NCBI GenBank assembly: GCA_020746875.1
Contig: JAGTJL010000043.1
Span: forward strand, 80,284-144,283
DNA from: Rhexocercosporidium sp. MPI-PUGE-AT-0058
Lineage: Eukaryota; Ascomycota; Leotiomycetes; Helotiales
DNA: 64,000 bases
Direction: 5' to 3'
In this document: positions 33,501 to 46,288 of the stretch, piece after piece
Layout: every line of letters starts with the position of its first letter
Position numbering within the stretch: the stretch's first letter is position 1
Position numbers and translations under genes: made by a program
The notes under the pieces: model-generated
What the model saw: the letters and a program-made list of their open reading frames with translations, nothing else
What the model was told of the DNA's origin: nothing
The model's database searches: none

Positions 33501-33984
33501 ATAATAGATTTTACCTTTAGGTTATTGGGAGCTTAATAGCTCTAATTACCCGATATTAGTTATAATAGCTAGACGCTATTTAGCTATTCTAGTTACTAGT
33601 GCTTCTAGTAAAAGATTCTTTTCATAAGGGGCTTTAATTATTAATAAATTAAGGAATAGGTTGAATAAAGATACATTTAATATAATAATGTGTTTAAGAA
33701 GTTGGGGTACTATTATAAAGGAAGAAAAAGAGGCTAATAAAGAGCCTAATACAGATATAGAGGAAGCGGAGTTTATGTATTAATAGTATAAGTTAATTGA
33801 GTTTGTTATAATAAACAAATACAGAATTGAAAAAAATTAAGTAAGAATTTAAGTAAGAATTTAAGTAAAAAATTAAGTAAAAAATTAAGTAACCTTTAAG
33901 TTACTTTAATTTAATTAAGTCAAGTTGTTTTTCAAAATTTAATTTAATTTAATTAAAGTAACTTAATTTTTTCTCCCCACCCTG
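30547..33984 (+). mobile_element. hAT transposon, 3438 bp, complete with TIRs and target duplication
   Basis: It starts CAGGGTGGG at 30547 and ends CCCACCCTG at 33984, with the 8-bp direct repeat AATAAATA on both sides (30539-30546, 33985-33992). Long AT-rich subterminal regions with repeated TTAATTTAATTAAAGTAA-like words lie inside both ends. It is inserted in the Copia element, so it is the youngest identifiable layer of the nest, and its coding region has far fewer stops than its hosts. Confidence 0.95.
31103..33783 (+). pseudogene. hAT transposase, intron-rich, lightly mutated
   Basis: The conserved hAT blocks appear in order in exons separated by short introns with GTAAGT donors and TAG acceptors: YLSSSRAKKRELS (about 31575), LIDSPTFKELLKYL (about 31690), LTLDAWTTSNQDAYLGIT (31900-31952), the exon ending DFDIEYNIKR (32150), then ITRDNASSNNTLISSFI and IACYAHVLNIATQEI (32205-32335). 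TTTRWSLTYNML follows (32685), LLLDPRIKKEGL (33135), and the C-terminal dimerisation block YP.LV.IARRYLAILVTSASSKRFFS...LRNRLN (33555-33670). The stop is at 33783. The start at 31103 is the first ATG of an open first exon. A few in-frame TAA codons (for example near 31660 and 33625) and a doubtful BED-finger exon (31340-31440) suggest it is inactive. Confidence 0.85.
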
Positions 33985-36900
33985 AATAAATATAATAAAT
34001 AATAATAAAACAATAAATAATAAGGAAAAAATAATAAGGAAAAAATAATAATTAATAATTAAAGCAAATATACTTAATGTATAAGCAAAAGTATATAAAT
34101 ACTTAATGTATAAGCAAAAGTATATAAACAGCTCCTTTTTCCTTATAACTTCCTTTTATAAGCATATTAAATTCAAAATAAGTCGTGTCTTTACTATTAA
34201 ATTAGTCGCCCGTGCCTCCCGCCTCTTTAACCTCGCCGCTACTCGCGTAACTAAAAAAGTATATATTATTTTATCTTTTATATTTTTAAATTTAATTTCC
34301 GACGTTATTTAAATTAAAAAGATCGAGAGATTAAGTAAGTTAAAGCATATTAATTAATTATAATAGCCTGCCGCCGCCCCTCGCCCTCCTCCTCGCTGTC
34401 GCCGTCGCCCTCGTACTCCTTCTCTTATGCCTCCTCTTGCCGCCTCTACCGCCTCTACTACTCCCGCCCGCCGGCGTATTAAGGCAGGTGCTAATAAGGA
34501 GGTCCCTTACTCGGCATACGTTAAAACTACCTTAAAAAGTGACCTTTTTATTAATATTTATTAAAATATTATTAGTTCGGCTCGGTGCCTTCGGTGTTAT
34601 AGCTAAAATTATAATTATATTAGTTTTATCGGGCTTATTGTCGCGGTGGCTTTTGCCGCCTTTATAAAAGAGAAGCGTAGTGCCTTTCGTATACGCGTAA
34701 GTTTAGCTTTAATTTTTATATTTTAAGATTAATTAATTTTAAGTAGTAATTAAGAAACCTTTAGGCTTCGGTCTATAATACTCTTATTACGCTTAATATA
34801 TTTATTTTATTTTTATAAATAACTTTAAAGAATCTGACTTTAGTTATTTAATTATTACTGCGGCCCCCGCCCTCGTCGTCCCTGCCTCCGCCCCCCGCCT
34901 AATCCTCTTACTTATTCGAGTTAATACTGGCGCTGGTGCTAGTACTAGTGCTATTAATACTAGTGCTATTATTAGTAATATGGCCGCCCGCCGCCGCCGC
35001 ATTAAGGAGTTATTAATAAAGCTAATAAATTTATTAATAATTTAGTTCGCGACTTAATAACGGCTTAAGAACGTGCCCTTTTAAAGTCATAGTTTATTAC
35101 TTTATAAATAGCTTAAAAACGAGTCCCTTTTATACTTACTTACGTTAGTTTAATTATAACTTCGGCCGGAATAGAATTCTTGCCTTTTAACGACTTGAAA
35201 AGAAATATACTTTACGTAATTATATTAACTTAAAAAAGACTTTAAAATACAAAAGAAAATAAGAAATTATATTTATAATAAAGTATAAGCTTTAATTTAA
35301 GCTTCTTTACCGACGCTCTAGCGTCTTATAGATTAAGTAATATAATAAAAGTCTTAAACTTCTGTCGTAAAAGGTTTTTAATAAGGCTATTAACGTATAT
35401 TTTGCTTATAAGCAAGTATATAACTTTAAAACTTCTTTTTTAATACTTTTAATATAATTATATATTTTAAATATTAACGTACTTAAGCTTAATTAATATA
35501 CGCTAATTCTTTTTAAATATAAGCTTAATTATTTATTAATTATTATAGAAGATATTCTAGGGGCACCTTATATTAAGGTATATTTCCGCAAAAAACTTTT
35601 ATAATATTATAACTATCTTTGCAGTTCGCTTTACCCTTAAGAGCTTAGCCTTAGTTGTCGAGGTAATAATTATATCTTATTTAATTGTTATTTATAATAT
35701 AATACTCTCGAATAAAATAATAATAAGCCCTTATAAAGAACGCTTAGTTTTTAAATCATTTATAAAAGAAATATTAAAGGCTATTATAAGTTACGTCTCG
35801 CTCTCTTAACGATTATAAATAATGCCTAAAAAGCGTATGCTAAAGAAGTAACGTATAATCTAATCCACAGCTTATAAATGCTTTTAACTCGAGTTCGTTA
35901 AAAAATATAATAACTATAAAGTTATAAAAGCTATATTTAATTTAAATATAATAGCTAAATATAATACGAAACTAACCTTTTCTTAATATTCTTTAATTTA
36001 ATTTACAATTACCTTAGCGGTATTCTTAGCTAAGTTATAATATAATAAAGGAGTACTCGGGCAATTATTATTTATTAAGTTAAATTTTTAAACTACTTTC
36101 TTTATATACGTATTATAAATAAACGTAACTGTTTTCGCATGTTTATTACGTATAATTCGCACTCCTAAAAACTATTTTATATCTCTTATTATAGTGAGTT
36201 CGTAGGCGTTATTTAAGCTATTAATGATTTTAATTATTATAAAGAGGTTTAAGTTATAATATAACACTTATATATTGTTTACGTAAAAGATTATAAATAT
36301 TATTCGCTTATCGTTCGTAAAAATATAAGGCTCTTTTATAAGCGGTACAAGACTAAAGCTTTTAAGTATAATTAAGAAGTCGCTATATTATAAAGCTAAA
36401 GAATCGCGGAAGTTATATAAGGCTTTATTAATCTTCACAATTATACCGGGCCGTTTAAAACCGTCGAGGAGATAGTAGTAAATAAGTGCACTTCGTTCGT
36501 CTCGTTTTATATTAATAAACGTATTTACGATGTCGTATTATTTAACTTTTAAGTCAAATTATACTGCTATAGTTATTACGACGCGAAAGGACTTTATTAT
36601 TAGCGTAAAGGCGTATATAAAAAATATTATAATATCTTCTTATAGATTACCCTTAACAACGACTCGCGATTTAATACGCATAAGCTATCTCGTTAAGTTG
36701 ACTTTATAATTAAATATTTATTTTAATAATATAAGCATTATCTTCGCATCTACCTTTAGTATAATATGCTAGCACTTCTTAACTTAGAGATTCTTTATCT
36801 CTTTACGCGCGTCCTTTTAAAATATACTCTTTATAAATATTATTTTAAATCCTTTTAGTACTTTAATGCTCTTAAGAGCTTTATTTAATATAATTATATT

Positions 36901-37140
36901 AATTTAAAGGTTATAATTATTTGTACTCTAATCGATTCGCTATTAACTGCAGCTGTAAATATAATATATATAATTTCGTAATCTTTTCCATTTTCACGCG
37001 TTATCTTATTATTCTAGAATATTATAATAAAAGATACGATATACGTATAATTCTTATTTATTTAATTTATAAATTCGGCGTTCAAGAGCTTCTTTATTAT
37101 AAAAGTATATATTCCCAGCCTTCTTTTAGACCGTTTATTT
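33985..37140 (+). other. Unidentified RIP-mutated coding-like sequence inside the Copia element
   Basis: It lies where the reverse transcriptase/RNase H of the minus-strand Copia element should be, yet the minus strand shows no RT motif. The plus strand reads as protein for long stretches if TAA/TAG are taken as mutated Gln codons: a Pro/Arg-rich start (about 34380-34500), then RRRIKAGANKEVPYSAYVKT, and especially 36200-36900 with QRIAEVIQGFINLHN, GPFKTVEEIVVNKCTSFVSF and a possible Cys/His cluster (KLYCYSYYDAKG). I recognise no family. A perfect 2 x 29-bp tandem repeat lies at 34071-34128. It could be a captured gene, a further nested element whose ends I missed, or a chance open-looking antisense frame. 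Confidence 0.35.
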
Positions 37141-37799
37141 AATTATATTACCTCTTTTACTTAACGTCTTCGCTAAGCTCGAGTAATAGAGCGCAGTTGA
37201 CTTTAATTTAATGCTTAAAGCACTTCGTCGAGGGTTTCTTAAGTTATATTATCTTTTAAAAGATATTATAATAATATATTTAATAATATATTTTCTAAGA
37301 GGAATTATTAATCTCCTTTAGGCTCGCCGTAATCTTCCTTAAATAAGGTGTTTTCGTGCTCTAAAGCATTTCCTAAGCCTGTATTAGTTGCTTCAGTTTA
37401 GCGTAATAGTTAACTCTAGTTATCTTATAATTTATTTTAAATTATAACTTAAAGTATTAAGTTATACGCACCTTTAATTTAAAGTAATTACTTCTTACTT
37501 ATAATATTCCTCCCAGGCTTAAATATTCGTTTTGTCGTATCTGACTTCGAGTTTGTCTTAATATGCTTAAGCTTTTTAATATTACCAGAATATTTATATT
37601 ATTATTATTAAGTTTTATATTATTTTTTAACGTATTAACTCGTAAATCTAAAAGGATTAGCTTATTCTAGTGCTCTCGTAAAACAAGTAATCCCGCCTCC
37701 TTTAGAGTTATAAGCTTTATAATTACGTATAAAACTATTTCTTTAAAAACTTCGTCGACTTTTATCGAATTAAATAATAACTCGTTCAATTTAATATTA

Positions 37800-40700
37800 T
37801 TTTCAGCTTATATATATTTGTCTTTTACATATTTAATAGCTAACTCGGCGTCTTAAGCGGCTTTAGTCTTTATAAGTATATTAACGACTTATTTAAGTAT
37901 TAGCAGTAGTTAGCCGACTATTGCTTACTTATTATAGAATTATGCCTTGTTAAAAACAACAGTTCGGGTACGTATTATACGCTTTAACTAAAGTATCCAG
38001 ATCTTATATATATTAATTGCATAATAGTTAATTAAGTATTTAATATGTCTTTTAAGATTAACCTTAAAGCTTCTCTTATTACGGAGAGCTTGTCGGTCTT
38101 TAATTATTGCGTAAGCTTTAACGCTATACGTAAAGATATTATTTTAATTAGGCCTTAAATCAATTAATAGTCTTTTTATTACTTTTAAGTTATATTATTG
38201 AAAATACTATTCAAATTATATCTTTAGCACTTTGTTTGGCGATTATATGGCTCTTTTGGCAAGTAGCGATATATTATAAAGATACGCAGTTATTAAAATA
38301 GCTTCCGGTTATAACTTAAATAGTAAGTTAATACTTATTATTATTTTTAAGCCTTTAATAATAAGCTTTCCGCTAGTTCTATTTATATCTTTATTCGGCT
38401 TATGCGTATAAACCGGAGTAGGCTCTAGCTTTATATTACTGTTTAATACTTATTAATCGTACTTAGTTTAGTATTTTATATTAATTACCGACGTATTATT
38501 ATCAAACCTGATTTTATATATAGCAAGGCCGTATTAGCGTCTAATTCATATCTTAAACGTCTCAAGCACGCTTATAACAGAATCTTGGGATTTATTAGTA
38601 AGCGTGAATGCGAAGAGCTTTTTATTATATTCGTATTTTATACGCGTAATTCCATCGATTTAAATATTACGTATATGCTTTACTAGAGCTTTTAGAGCCA
38701 TTTTACCGAGGTAACCGGCGCGTAAGTGCTATATTTATATTATATTGCTCCGGGGTCGTAGAAAACTACGTATTAATTAAAAAGTATACTTCTTAAAAAG
38801 GTATAATCATTTACTAATTATTAAATATATTATTATAATAAGAGATTTACAAGCTTTTATAAAGGTATATAATTATAAAAAGCGCGAGTAGTTATTAATA
38901 GGCTTATATTTAAATATTATAAAGTTTTACCTACGCTACAAGTTTCTTATTACATAACTATTTTTAGCATTACTTACTCGTAAAGTCGTATTAATATTAT
39001 TATATTATACCTCCGATTATATAAAAAAGCTCTCAGAAATAATATTAACGTTAAACTCTTTTACAACAGCCACGTTATTCAGTATTTAATCTCGAGTATA
39101 TAATCCTTTAAGATTATGCAAAGCGTTTTCGAAGATGCGTATACTCTTACTTATAATTAATAAACTTAAAGTGCTAATATTAATTATATCTCCCGTAATA
39201 CGTTTAAAACTGCCGAGGACGAGTTTATTAATACTATTAATTAAGTAAGTAACACCGCAATTATTAATAAGCGTGTTATTTAATAAAAAGTAATATTAGA
39301 ATTTTATAATAATATAAATACTAAAACTTAAAGTATTATCGTAAAGTATATCGTCGAAGAGCTTTAAGTCGATCACAGTTATATTAACATTTAAATTATC
39401 TTTTAAAGCTTTGCCTTTGCTTTTATTACTTATAAGTGCAATAGCATCGAGTAGTTTAGTATTTATAATAAGTTTAAAATTATTATTATAATTAGCTTCG
39501 GTAATTTTAGCGATTATAATATACTTTCATCTTTCTTTAATTATAGCTATCTTAAGCTCTTTAAAGTCTATAGTTTTTAATTTCTTATAGGTTATTAATA
39601 TTTTATTAATATTTAATATATACTTTATACTTTTAAAAGTCGTTCCGTTAATTATATAACGTAGTCTTTAATACTTAAGCGGCTTAAAGAAATGCTTATT
39701 ATTTATACCGTATAAGTATAAACTACTTTGGCCTCGAGAGCGAGATTTATTAAAGTTTATATTCAACGCACTAATATTAATTCCTTTAAGGGTTAAATAT
39801 TAACCGCTACCTCTTCTTTAACGCTTAAGCTTCCTAAATATAATATACTTTTAGTTTATGCCGGGGAGCACTTATATATAATTATTAAAAGTAAACTGAT
39901 ATTCTTTTCTAAGTTAATTATCGCGTATAACTATATTAAGGATAAGAGTTACTTAATTTAAGTGTATGTAAGCTCTTACCGCACGTAGCTACTTCTTTAA
40001 AGCTATAATACCTTTAACGTTAAATATATTATACGCTTTAGTATTCTTATAAGCTTTTAAGAAGTTTCTTATTTATTAATTAACGTTGATTTTTCTTTTA
40101 TATATTTTCTTTAAAACTTTTTTATATTCCGTAATTATAATAATAAAAACCGACAATTCTAACGGTATTATATCGCGCTAAAGTGTGCTAATTAACGATT
40201 ATATACTTAGTTTGCTTTTGCCGGCTAGTTCTTTAATTGCAGAGTCTAAAAGCGAATCGTTTATTATTTCGGAGAGCTAATTATATAAAGTCATATATTT
40301 ATTATTTTAGCTCGTTTATTTAACTAGCGTATACTAATACTCTTTAGCTTATATTATATAAATCTATTATATCTTTGCAATTATTGAGTAAACGGTTGAA
40401 CTAGCTTCTTTTAAACTTATTTCTTTTATTAAAATATTTTTATTAAACGATTTAGGCGTTAAAGACGGCTATAAGTTTACTGCTTTTTAAGCTGTAATAT
40501 TAGCGTAATACTAGTCTAATTATATTTTTGCCACTTATTAAGCGGTGCTTTTAAGCGTTAGAGCCTTTAGTCGGTGTTCTGGAATATGACTTATTATAAG
40601 AGCGACAGGGTTTATTATATTTAATGCACTTATAAACGCAGTATAGAAATTCAATCGGAAGTGCTATATTGCTTAATCCTTCCGTGCTTTTAAGGTATAA

Positions 40701-40800
40701 TTCGCAAATAATTTTAAGAGTAATATTATTTATTTAAAGTATATTAATAATATAGCGTCGAGAATATTTAATAGTTTAAGAGTTATCGACGAGTTTAAAG
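37800..40800 (-). pseudogene. Copia gag-integrase remnant
   Basis: On the minus strand the integrase region is readable: KLFAFTLTNKSQDSV, then IRFDNN (the R-D-N/G-G-E region), then HKPNKDINRTSGKLIIKGLK (the P-x-x-N-G-x-A-E-R region of Copia integrases), PEAILITAYLYNIS (LWxEAxxTAxYLxNRxP) and, further on at about 37990, RTRTVVFNKAQFYN (R.V.FDE), taking one TAA as Gln. Upstream to 40800 gag-like sequence is present but too decayed for firm motifs. No YxDD reverse transcriptase box was found downstream. The decay is too heavy to set exact ends. Confidence 0.65.
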
Positions 40801-40901
40801 AGTTACGACAGCTTTTAATAGCGGTATAAAATACTTTTATAAAGCCACGTCGACGTGTGCATACGACTGAGAAGCTTTTTATAGCTTATAGGGCTTATAA
40901 C

Positions 40902-41097
40902 TATTGTATAACATATCTTAAAGCTTTATAGAGGCGAATATTAAGTTAATTAAAGGCTACGCAGTTACGTATATAACTATTATTATATTATTACATATGG
41001 CGCAAATAAGCTCCCTGAATAAAGGAGCTTATTTGCGCTATGGTTTTAGTAGTTTTGATTGGGCTCGCTTAGCCAACCAACTATAACCTGCACGACA
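40902..41097 (-). repeat. 5' LTR of the Copia-type element
   Basis: 196 bp, collinear with 30292-30487, ending CACGACA directly against the ACTTC duplicate. The hairpin around 40998-41040 has one arm mutated. Confidence 0.9.
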
Positions 41098-41102
41098 ACT
41101 TC

Positions 41103-44100
41103 TTCTTCGACTTCCTAATTAATAAGCTTCTGTTTTTAGTCTATTACGCGAGTTATACGGTCTTAAGTAGCTTATATATTTCCCTTAATAATTTCCTACG
41201 CTTATTTTATACGTTAAGTCAACTTCTTCGCATCGGCGTAATTAAGCTTTTCTAATAAAATAATAACTTTAAGAGACTTCTAATCTTAATTATTACGCGA
41301 TTCCGTGCCGAATTTAAGTTAATATAAAGCTATATTAATAGATTCGTACGGCAGAGTGATTTGAGCTTTATTAATTAAAAGTATTAACTCATTTTAGTTA
41401 TCTTAATAGTAAGTAACAAATAATCTAAGCTTCTGATCGATATAACGATTTATAATCTCCGTCTATTTATTCGTCTCCTTATAATAAGTTATAAAAAGCT
41501 TAACCTTAACGCCGATAATATAATAAAATTCTTTTTAAAAAAAAGAGATAAACTAAGCGCCGCGATCTAATATAATCGTCTTCGAAATATATTTAAATCG
41601 GTAAATTTATTAAATAAATAATTAAGCAGTGCTACGAGCGTCGATATCTTAATAATAAGGAATCGTAACCGAATTCGTTCCGAAGCGGTTAATAAATATT
41701 AAGATTTAATTAAAACCGTGCTTATCTTTTAGAAAATCCTTATAATTTATATATAAGTATTATATAAAATAGGCGAAAATAAATAAAAAATATAAGAACT
41801 CTTATTATTTAATTTACTTAAAATAAGAATATTAACAGGCTTTACAATTTCTCATATACCGGAAGCAATCTAAACCTATCCCGAATCAATAATACTTAAG
41901 AGTAAAAAACTAATAAATCTTCTTTTTATTAAAATGCGTCATAAATAGCTAGTCGTGAGCTTCTCGGATTAGTCGAGTATATAATAAGGTATTCCTTTAT
42001 ATATATAAACGTCCCTTAAAGCATAAAAGTCCGTTTATTATCGTATAATATTTAAGTAAAGACTTCTGTTCTTTAATAAAAGATTCCCGGTTATTTTTAT
42101 AAAACTTTTTAATAAGGTTAAAAGAGCTTTTAAGCAATTCCGAAGTTAATTCGTTAGCGACGTCTTTGGTTTTTAAAAAGAAAAAAGAAATAAAAACAAT
42201 AATATTTATAAACTTATCCGCTAATTCCACGTTAATCCGGGAGTTAAGACGATTAAGTATAAGTAATACTTTAAATCGGCTATTTAACTTTACTTTCTTT
42301 TAAATTTCTAAGTCTTGCTTTCTTTAGCTAAGGATATTAGCCTTCTGATTCTGTTTACTTAGCGTATATATAATCTAAAAATTAAAGTCGAATAGGAATT
42401 CTATCTATCGAGCCTGCCTATTTATAAGGATTTTTATTATTATAAAATACTTTAGGAATTAGGGGTCCGAATATACTCCGAGTCTAGTCCGAATAAACAT
42501 AAGTTTAAGACGTTATTTATAAAACAATTCCACGATCGCATAAAGTTCTTTATCGTAAATTTCTTAATTAAACTTATAGCTACTTAAGACGTAAAAATAA
42601 AATCCTAAGAGATATTATAATTTGTTAGCGTATTATTAAAAAACCACGCCTACAATTACTCTATCGGAAGCGTCGGTTTCTAATTGCGTCGGCAAATCGG
42701 AATTAAAATAATAAATCCTTTATATAAATAATAATTAATTCCGTAATTCCTTAGGGACCTTCTTATACGTTTCCGTCCAATTCTAAGGAAACGTAAGTCG
42801 GATAAGCGTAAAAAGAGGCTTCGCAATAAAGTCTAAAGTTACGAATAAATTATTAATAAAAACCGCAGAAACTTAAAAAAGATTTCGTTATTATAATAAT
42901 CTTTAAATATTTTTAGTTTCGTAACGGCTTTATCTTTTCTAAGTCGGCTTTAATTCCTTCCGTAATTACGATATAACTTAAGTATTTGATATAAGTAATA
43001 TAGAATTTATATTTCTTGATATCAGCTTGTAAGCCAGCTTTTATAAGTCGTCTCAGAACTATTCTGACGTGTTCTTTATATTCCTTTATCGATTCCGAAT
43101 AAATCAGAATATCGTTAAAATATATTATATAGAAATCGTTTAAATAATTTAATAATACGTCGTTTATATAAGTTAATACGTGCTTAATTTGTTGCAAAAT
43201 CCGAAAAGCAATATTTTACATTTATAAATTCCATACTTTGTGCGGAAGATTATATACTCTTCCGACTCGAGATTCATTCGGATACAATTAAACGCGGCCC
43301 GAATATCGAATTTAATAAATACTTTAGCTTTTAATACGTGAGAAAGAAGCTCGACGATTCTCGATATAAAATATAAGTCTTTTCGCGTTAACGTATTTAA
43401 ACGACGGTAATTAATATAAAAACGCAACTTTTTATTACTCTTTTTTATAAAAAAGACGGGAAAAGCAAAAAAAACTTTAACTTATCTCGATAAACCCTTT
43501 ATTAAAGTTCTTTAAAAAGTATTCTTTTAATACTTTTAACTCTTTTATTAATTAATAATATAAAAGAAAATAAGAATTAAGTAATAAAGCCTTTAATTAA
43601 ATCTTATAATTATAATATTAATAAAATAATAAAACGATAAACTCTGTCTTAAAAAATACTTCTTTAAGAAGTTATTACTTCGGAAGCCTTTCGGCCACGA
43701 TTCGGAAGGTATCCGAATCCTCTTCTTTATATCTTTTTATAAGACTTAGTCTATTTTATAAATATTAATTATAAAGAACTTAATATTCTTGCGCTTTATA
43801 TTAAAGTAAAATACGTTTGCGCTAATCTTATAAATAAAGAAGAGAGTTCTTTATAGAATTATAATAAGCTCTAGGCGATAGCGTAATCGTAAATAAGGCT
43901 TCTTTGCCTTTAGTTTTCCGACCGACTTTAATAATAAAAGTTCTGGAGCCGTTTCTGGCTTTTATTTCTTAAAAAGATTCTCTGATAACGTTAATACTTA
44001 TATATAATTAATAGCGAATTAATAATATTATCGTTTCCAATTAATTTAGTCTATAACCGTATTACGTCGGTTAGCATTAAATTAATAATAGCTAATAATT

Positions 44101-46000
44101 CTTATTTTAGCCTTAATAAGAAGCGACATAATTAACTCTTTCGTTTAGCGGGAAGTTCGTGAGTATACGAAAAGCTATATAAAATAATTATTAACTGAAT
44201 CGAGTTTAACGCGAAAGCGTCTTATTTATTTAACGCTAATTATTATATTTTAATTTCCCAGGTCAAGTACGACAAAAAGGCAATTATATACGCGTCTGCC
44301 GTCTATTATTAAGTGAAAACGCATATAATAAGAGGCGTAACTTCATACGGAATTCTAAAAACCATAAATTAGGATAATATAAAAGAAAGGCAGAATCTTT
44401 ATTCTTAAGGCTTTCAAAAGGCGCCCGGAAAGGGTTCGATTTATAAAGAAGTAACCGTATGCTTTAGTATTTACTAAAGCGGAGAATACAACGCTATATT
44501 TATTTATATTAATAATATAAGAGACTAAGAATTACTTTCCTTTTATAAGAGAAGTTAAATTAAGCTTTAATAAATTATATTTACGTAAACTTAAAAAGGA
44601 ATCTTTCTTTAAGCCTTTTCGTTTTCCTTTATCTATTCTTTTAATAACTCTTCTTACTCTTTTCTTAATCTTATGCCTTTTTCCTCGATTCTTTTATTTA
44701 CGAGCTGAATCTTAAGAGTCTCGGGGCAATCGCTTTTATAATAACTAAATTTACCGCAATTATAATATTTAACTAAATTATCGCTTATAGAAGTCTAAGG
44801 CCTTAATTATATAAAACTTTAACGCGGTAAGAAAGGGGTAAACTATCGTTAAAAAATAGAAGAGCGCTAAAACGAAATAAAGGAGGATTAGCGGGCGAAG
44901 ATAATTCTTTAAGCAGGCGCTTAAGCAGAAGTAGTAGTTTAACCCGAACCGGACGGCTTCCGGGTTATATTTAGAGTGCGAGCTAAAATGAAGTTTAAGT
45001 TAAGTATACGATTTCGGCGATTCTCTGAGTCTAACGAAATAAAATAGGAAACTATTTTATTATAATTATTTTCTTAAGTGTAATATAAAAGTGGATTAAA
45101 GCACTGCGAGCAGTTGTAATTAAATTAAAGTGATTAATTATTATTTTAAAAGCTTTAAGAATTAAAAGAAAATAGTTGTTCTCCTAAAGGCGGTCTACAG
45201 TAGCAGAACTTAATTAGGTCACGTACAGTGCCAAGAAAGCAGCTGCCCGTGCTTATACGACACTAAGTCAATTTAATAACAAAAGTCTCGTCTCGCAGCA
45301 TAAGAGAAAGCTTTTGCCATATGTAAAGAACCATTCCGACTTGGCGACGCTACCTTAGATCTATATATAAATCATAGAAAGCGGACCGGAACTCGTCCGC
45401 CTATACGGAATTAAGCCGAAAAGTAATAAGAGCTACGAGTATAGCTTTAATTTTAATAAAACTAGATTAAAATTCTCTTTACTTATTTACCTAATCCTTA
45501 GTTCGATCATTTACGACTTAAAAGAATTCTTTTAAAACGTTAAGATTATTATAATTTATATTGTCCTGAGCTTTACCTTTATTCTTTTGAGTAGCGACGC
45601 TTATTTTAAGAAGTAAAGCAGTAAGTATTTTTAAATTAAGAGGCGATCTTAAGAAAGTCGTAATAATTAAAGGACTTAATTTAATAAGTTCTTTAATAAT
45701 TAATTAAGATATAATAAATCTTAATAAAAACAAATATCTGACTCGAGGCAGATTCGGAAAAGTTCCGTACTTAAATAATAAGATTCTTAATATAATAAAA
45801 ACACTTCCTCAAAATCTGTTTATAGCGGCCTTTATATAAAAGAAGTTATTTAAAGCGTAATTAACGAAGACTGCTTTAAGCGTTATTAATTGCGAAGTAT
45901 TAAACTAAACCTTAATTCTTAATTATTAAAAAATCTCTGAAATCTTAATTCTTTAAAATATTAATAACTAAATCTCTAATAAGGTATTATAAAGCCGTCT
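41103..46000 (-). pseudogene. gag-pol remnant of Gypsy copy 2
   Basis: Collinear with copy 1. Reverse transcriptase is readable in two overlapping frames: 43427-43173 (MRFYINYRRLNTLTRKDLYF, KVFIKFDIRAAFN) and 43197-42913 (YFNDILIYSESIKEYKEHV, where YxDD would be YFDD). The RNase H-integrase spacer is at 42230-41997 (LLKYYTIINGLLCFKGRLYI). Integrase continues to 41103, where the Copia insertion splits it; the chromodomain end is at about 29880-30090. Gag with its zinc knuckle lies at about 44720-44790. It keeps more intact codons than copy 1 but is still dead. Confidence 0.8.
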
Positions 46001-46026
46001 CCGGCGGAAATGATCTTCTTATTTAA

Positions 46027-46283
46027 TATAACGACATTAGCTAAGAAAGCGGTATAAGAAGTATATAACAATACTTTAATTAAGGTTATCGAGAGTTAAT
46101 AAGTTTAATATAAAAGAAATAAGAAGATAAAGAGAAAAGAAAGAATAAAAGGAGCGTGAGTTTATATATATAAGCTCCTCTAAAACCCCTCCGGAACTGG
46201 TCCGACTCCGCATGACTTAATTACCCCTGAACCCCTGGATTCCCTGACTCGCTGAGAAGCTCTTAAGTGTACTTATCGTCATA
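46027..46283 (-). repeat. 5' LTR of Gypsy copy 2
   Basis: The reverse complement of the 258-bp LTR of copy 1, 257 bp here. The shared core TCAGGGAATCCAGGGGTT is preserved. It ends TCATA|AAAAT, with CA mutated to TA at the terminus. Confidence 0.92.
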
Positions 46284-46288
46284 AAAAT

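Larger units (their letters stand above)
30292..41097 (-). mobile_element. Copia-type LTR retrotransposon, minus strand, containing a hAT transposon and ~3 kb of unidentified DNA
   Basis: LTRs of 196 bp lie at 30292-30487 and 40902-41097, with the 5-bp repeat ACTTC on both outer sides (30287-30291, 41098-41102). The LTR ends are short inverted repeats (TGTCGTGCA...TGCACGACA, with RIP changes), and both contain a strong hairpin around AAGTAAGCTCC...GGAGCTTACTT. A purine tract (GGCGAAGGGG on the minus strand, about 30490-30500) next to the left LTR fixes minus orientation. Copia-type integrase is readable at about 38250-38650. It inserted into Gypsy copy 2 and was itself entered by the hAT element at 30547. 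Confidence 0.88.
29092..46283 (-). mobile_element. Ty3/Gypsy chromodomain retrotransposon, copy 2 (same family as 6962-14622), split by a Copia element
   Basis: The outer ends are TGCAACGACACTAGCC at 29092 and CTTATCGTCATA ending at 46283. These are the reverse complement of the copy 1 LTR ends. The 5-bp repeat AAAAT flanks both (29087-29091, 46284-46288). Its own sequence is 29092-30291 plus 41098-46283, the gap being the Copia element. The 5' LTR is 46027-46283; the 3' LTR is partial (29092 to about 29183). Relative to copy 1 about 0.9 kb is missing next to that LTR, with the LTR joined directly to sequence matching about 13535-13560. Reverse transcriptase frames here are more intact than in copy 1. 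Confidence 0.93.
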
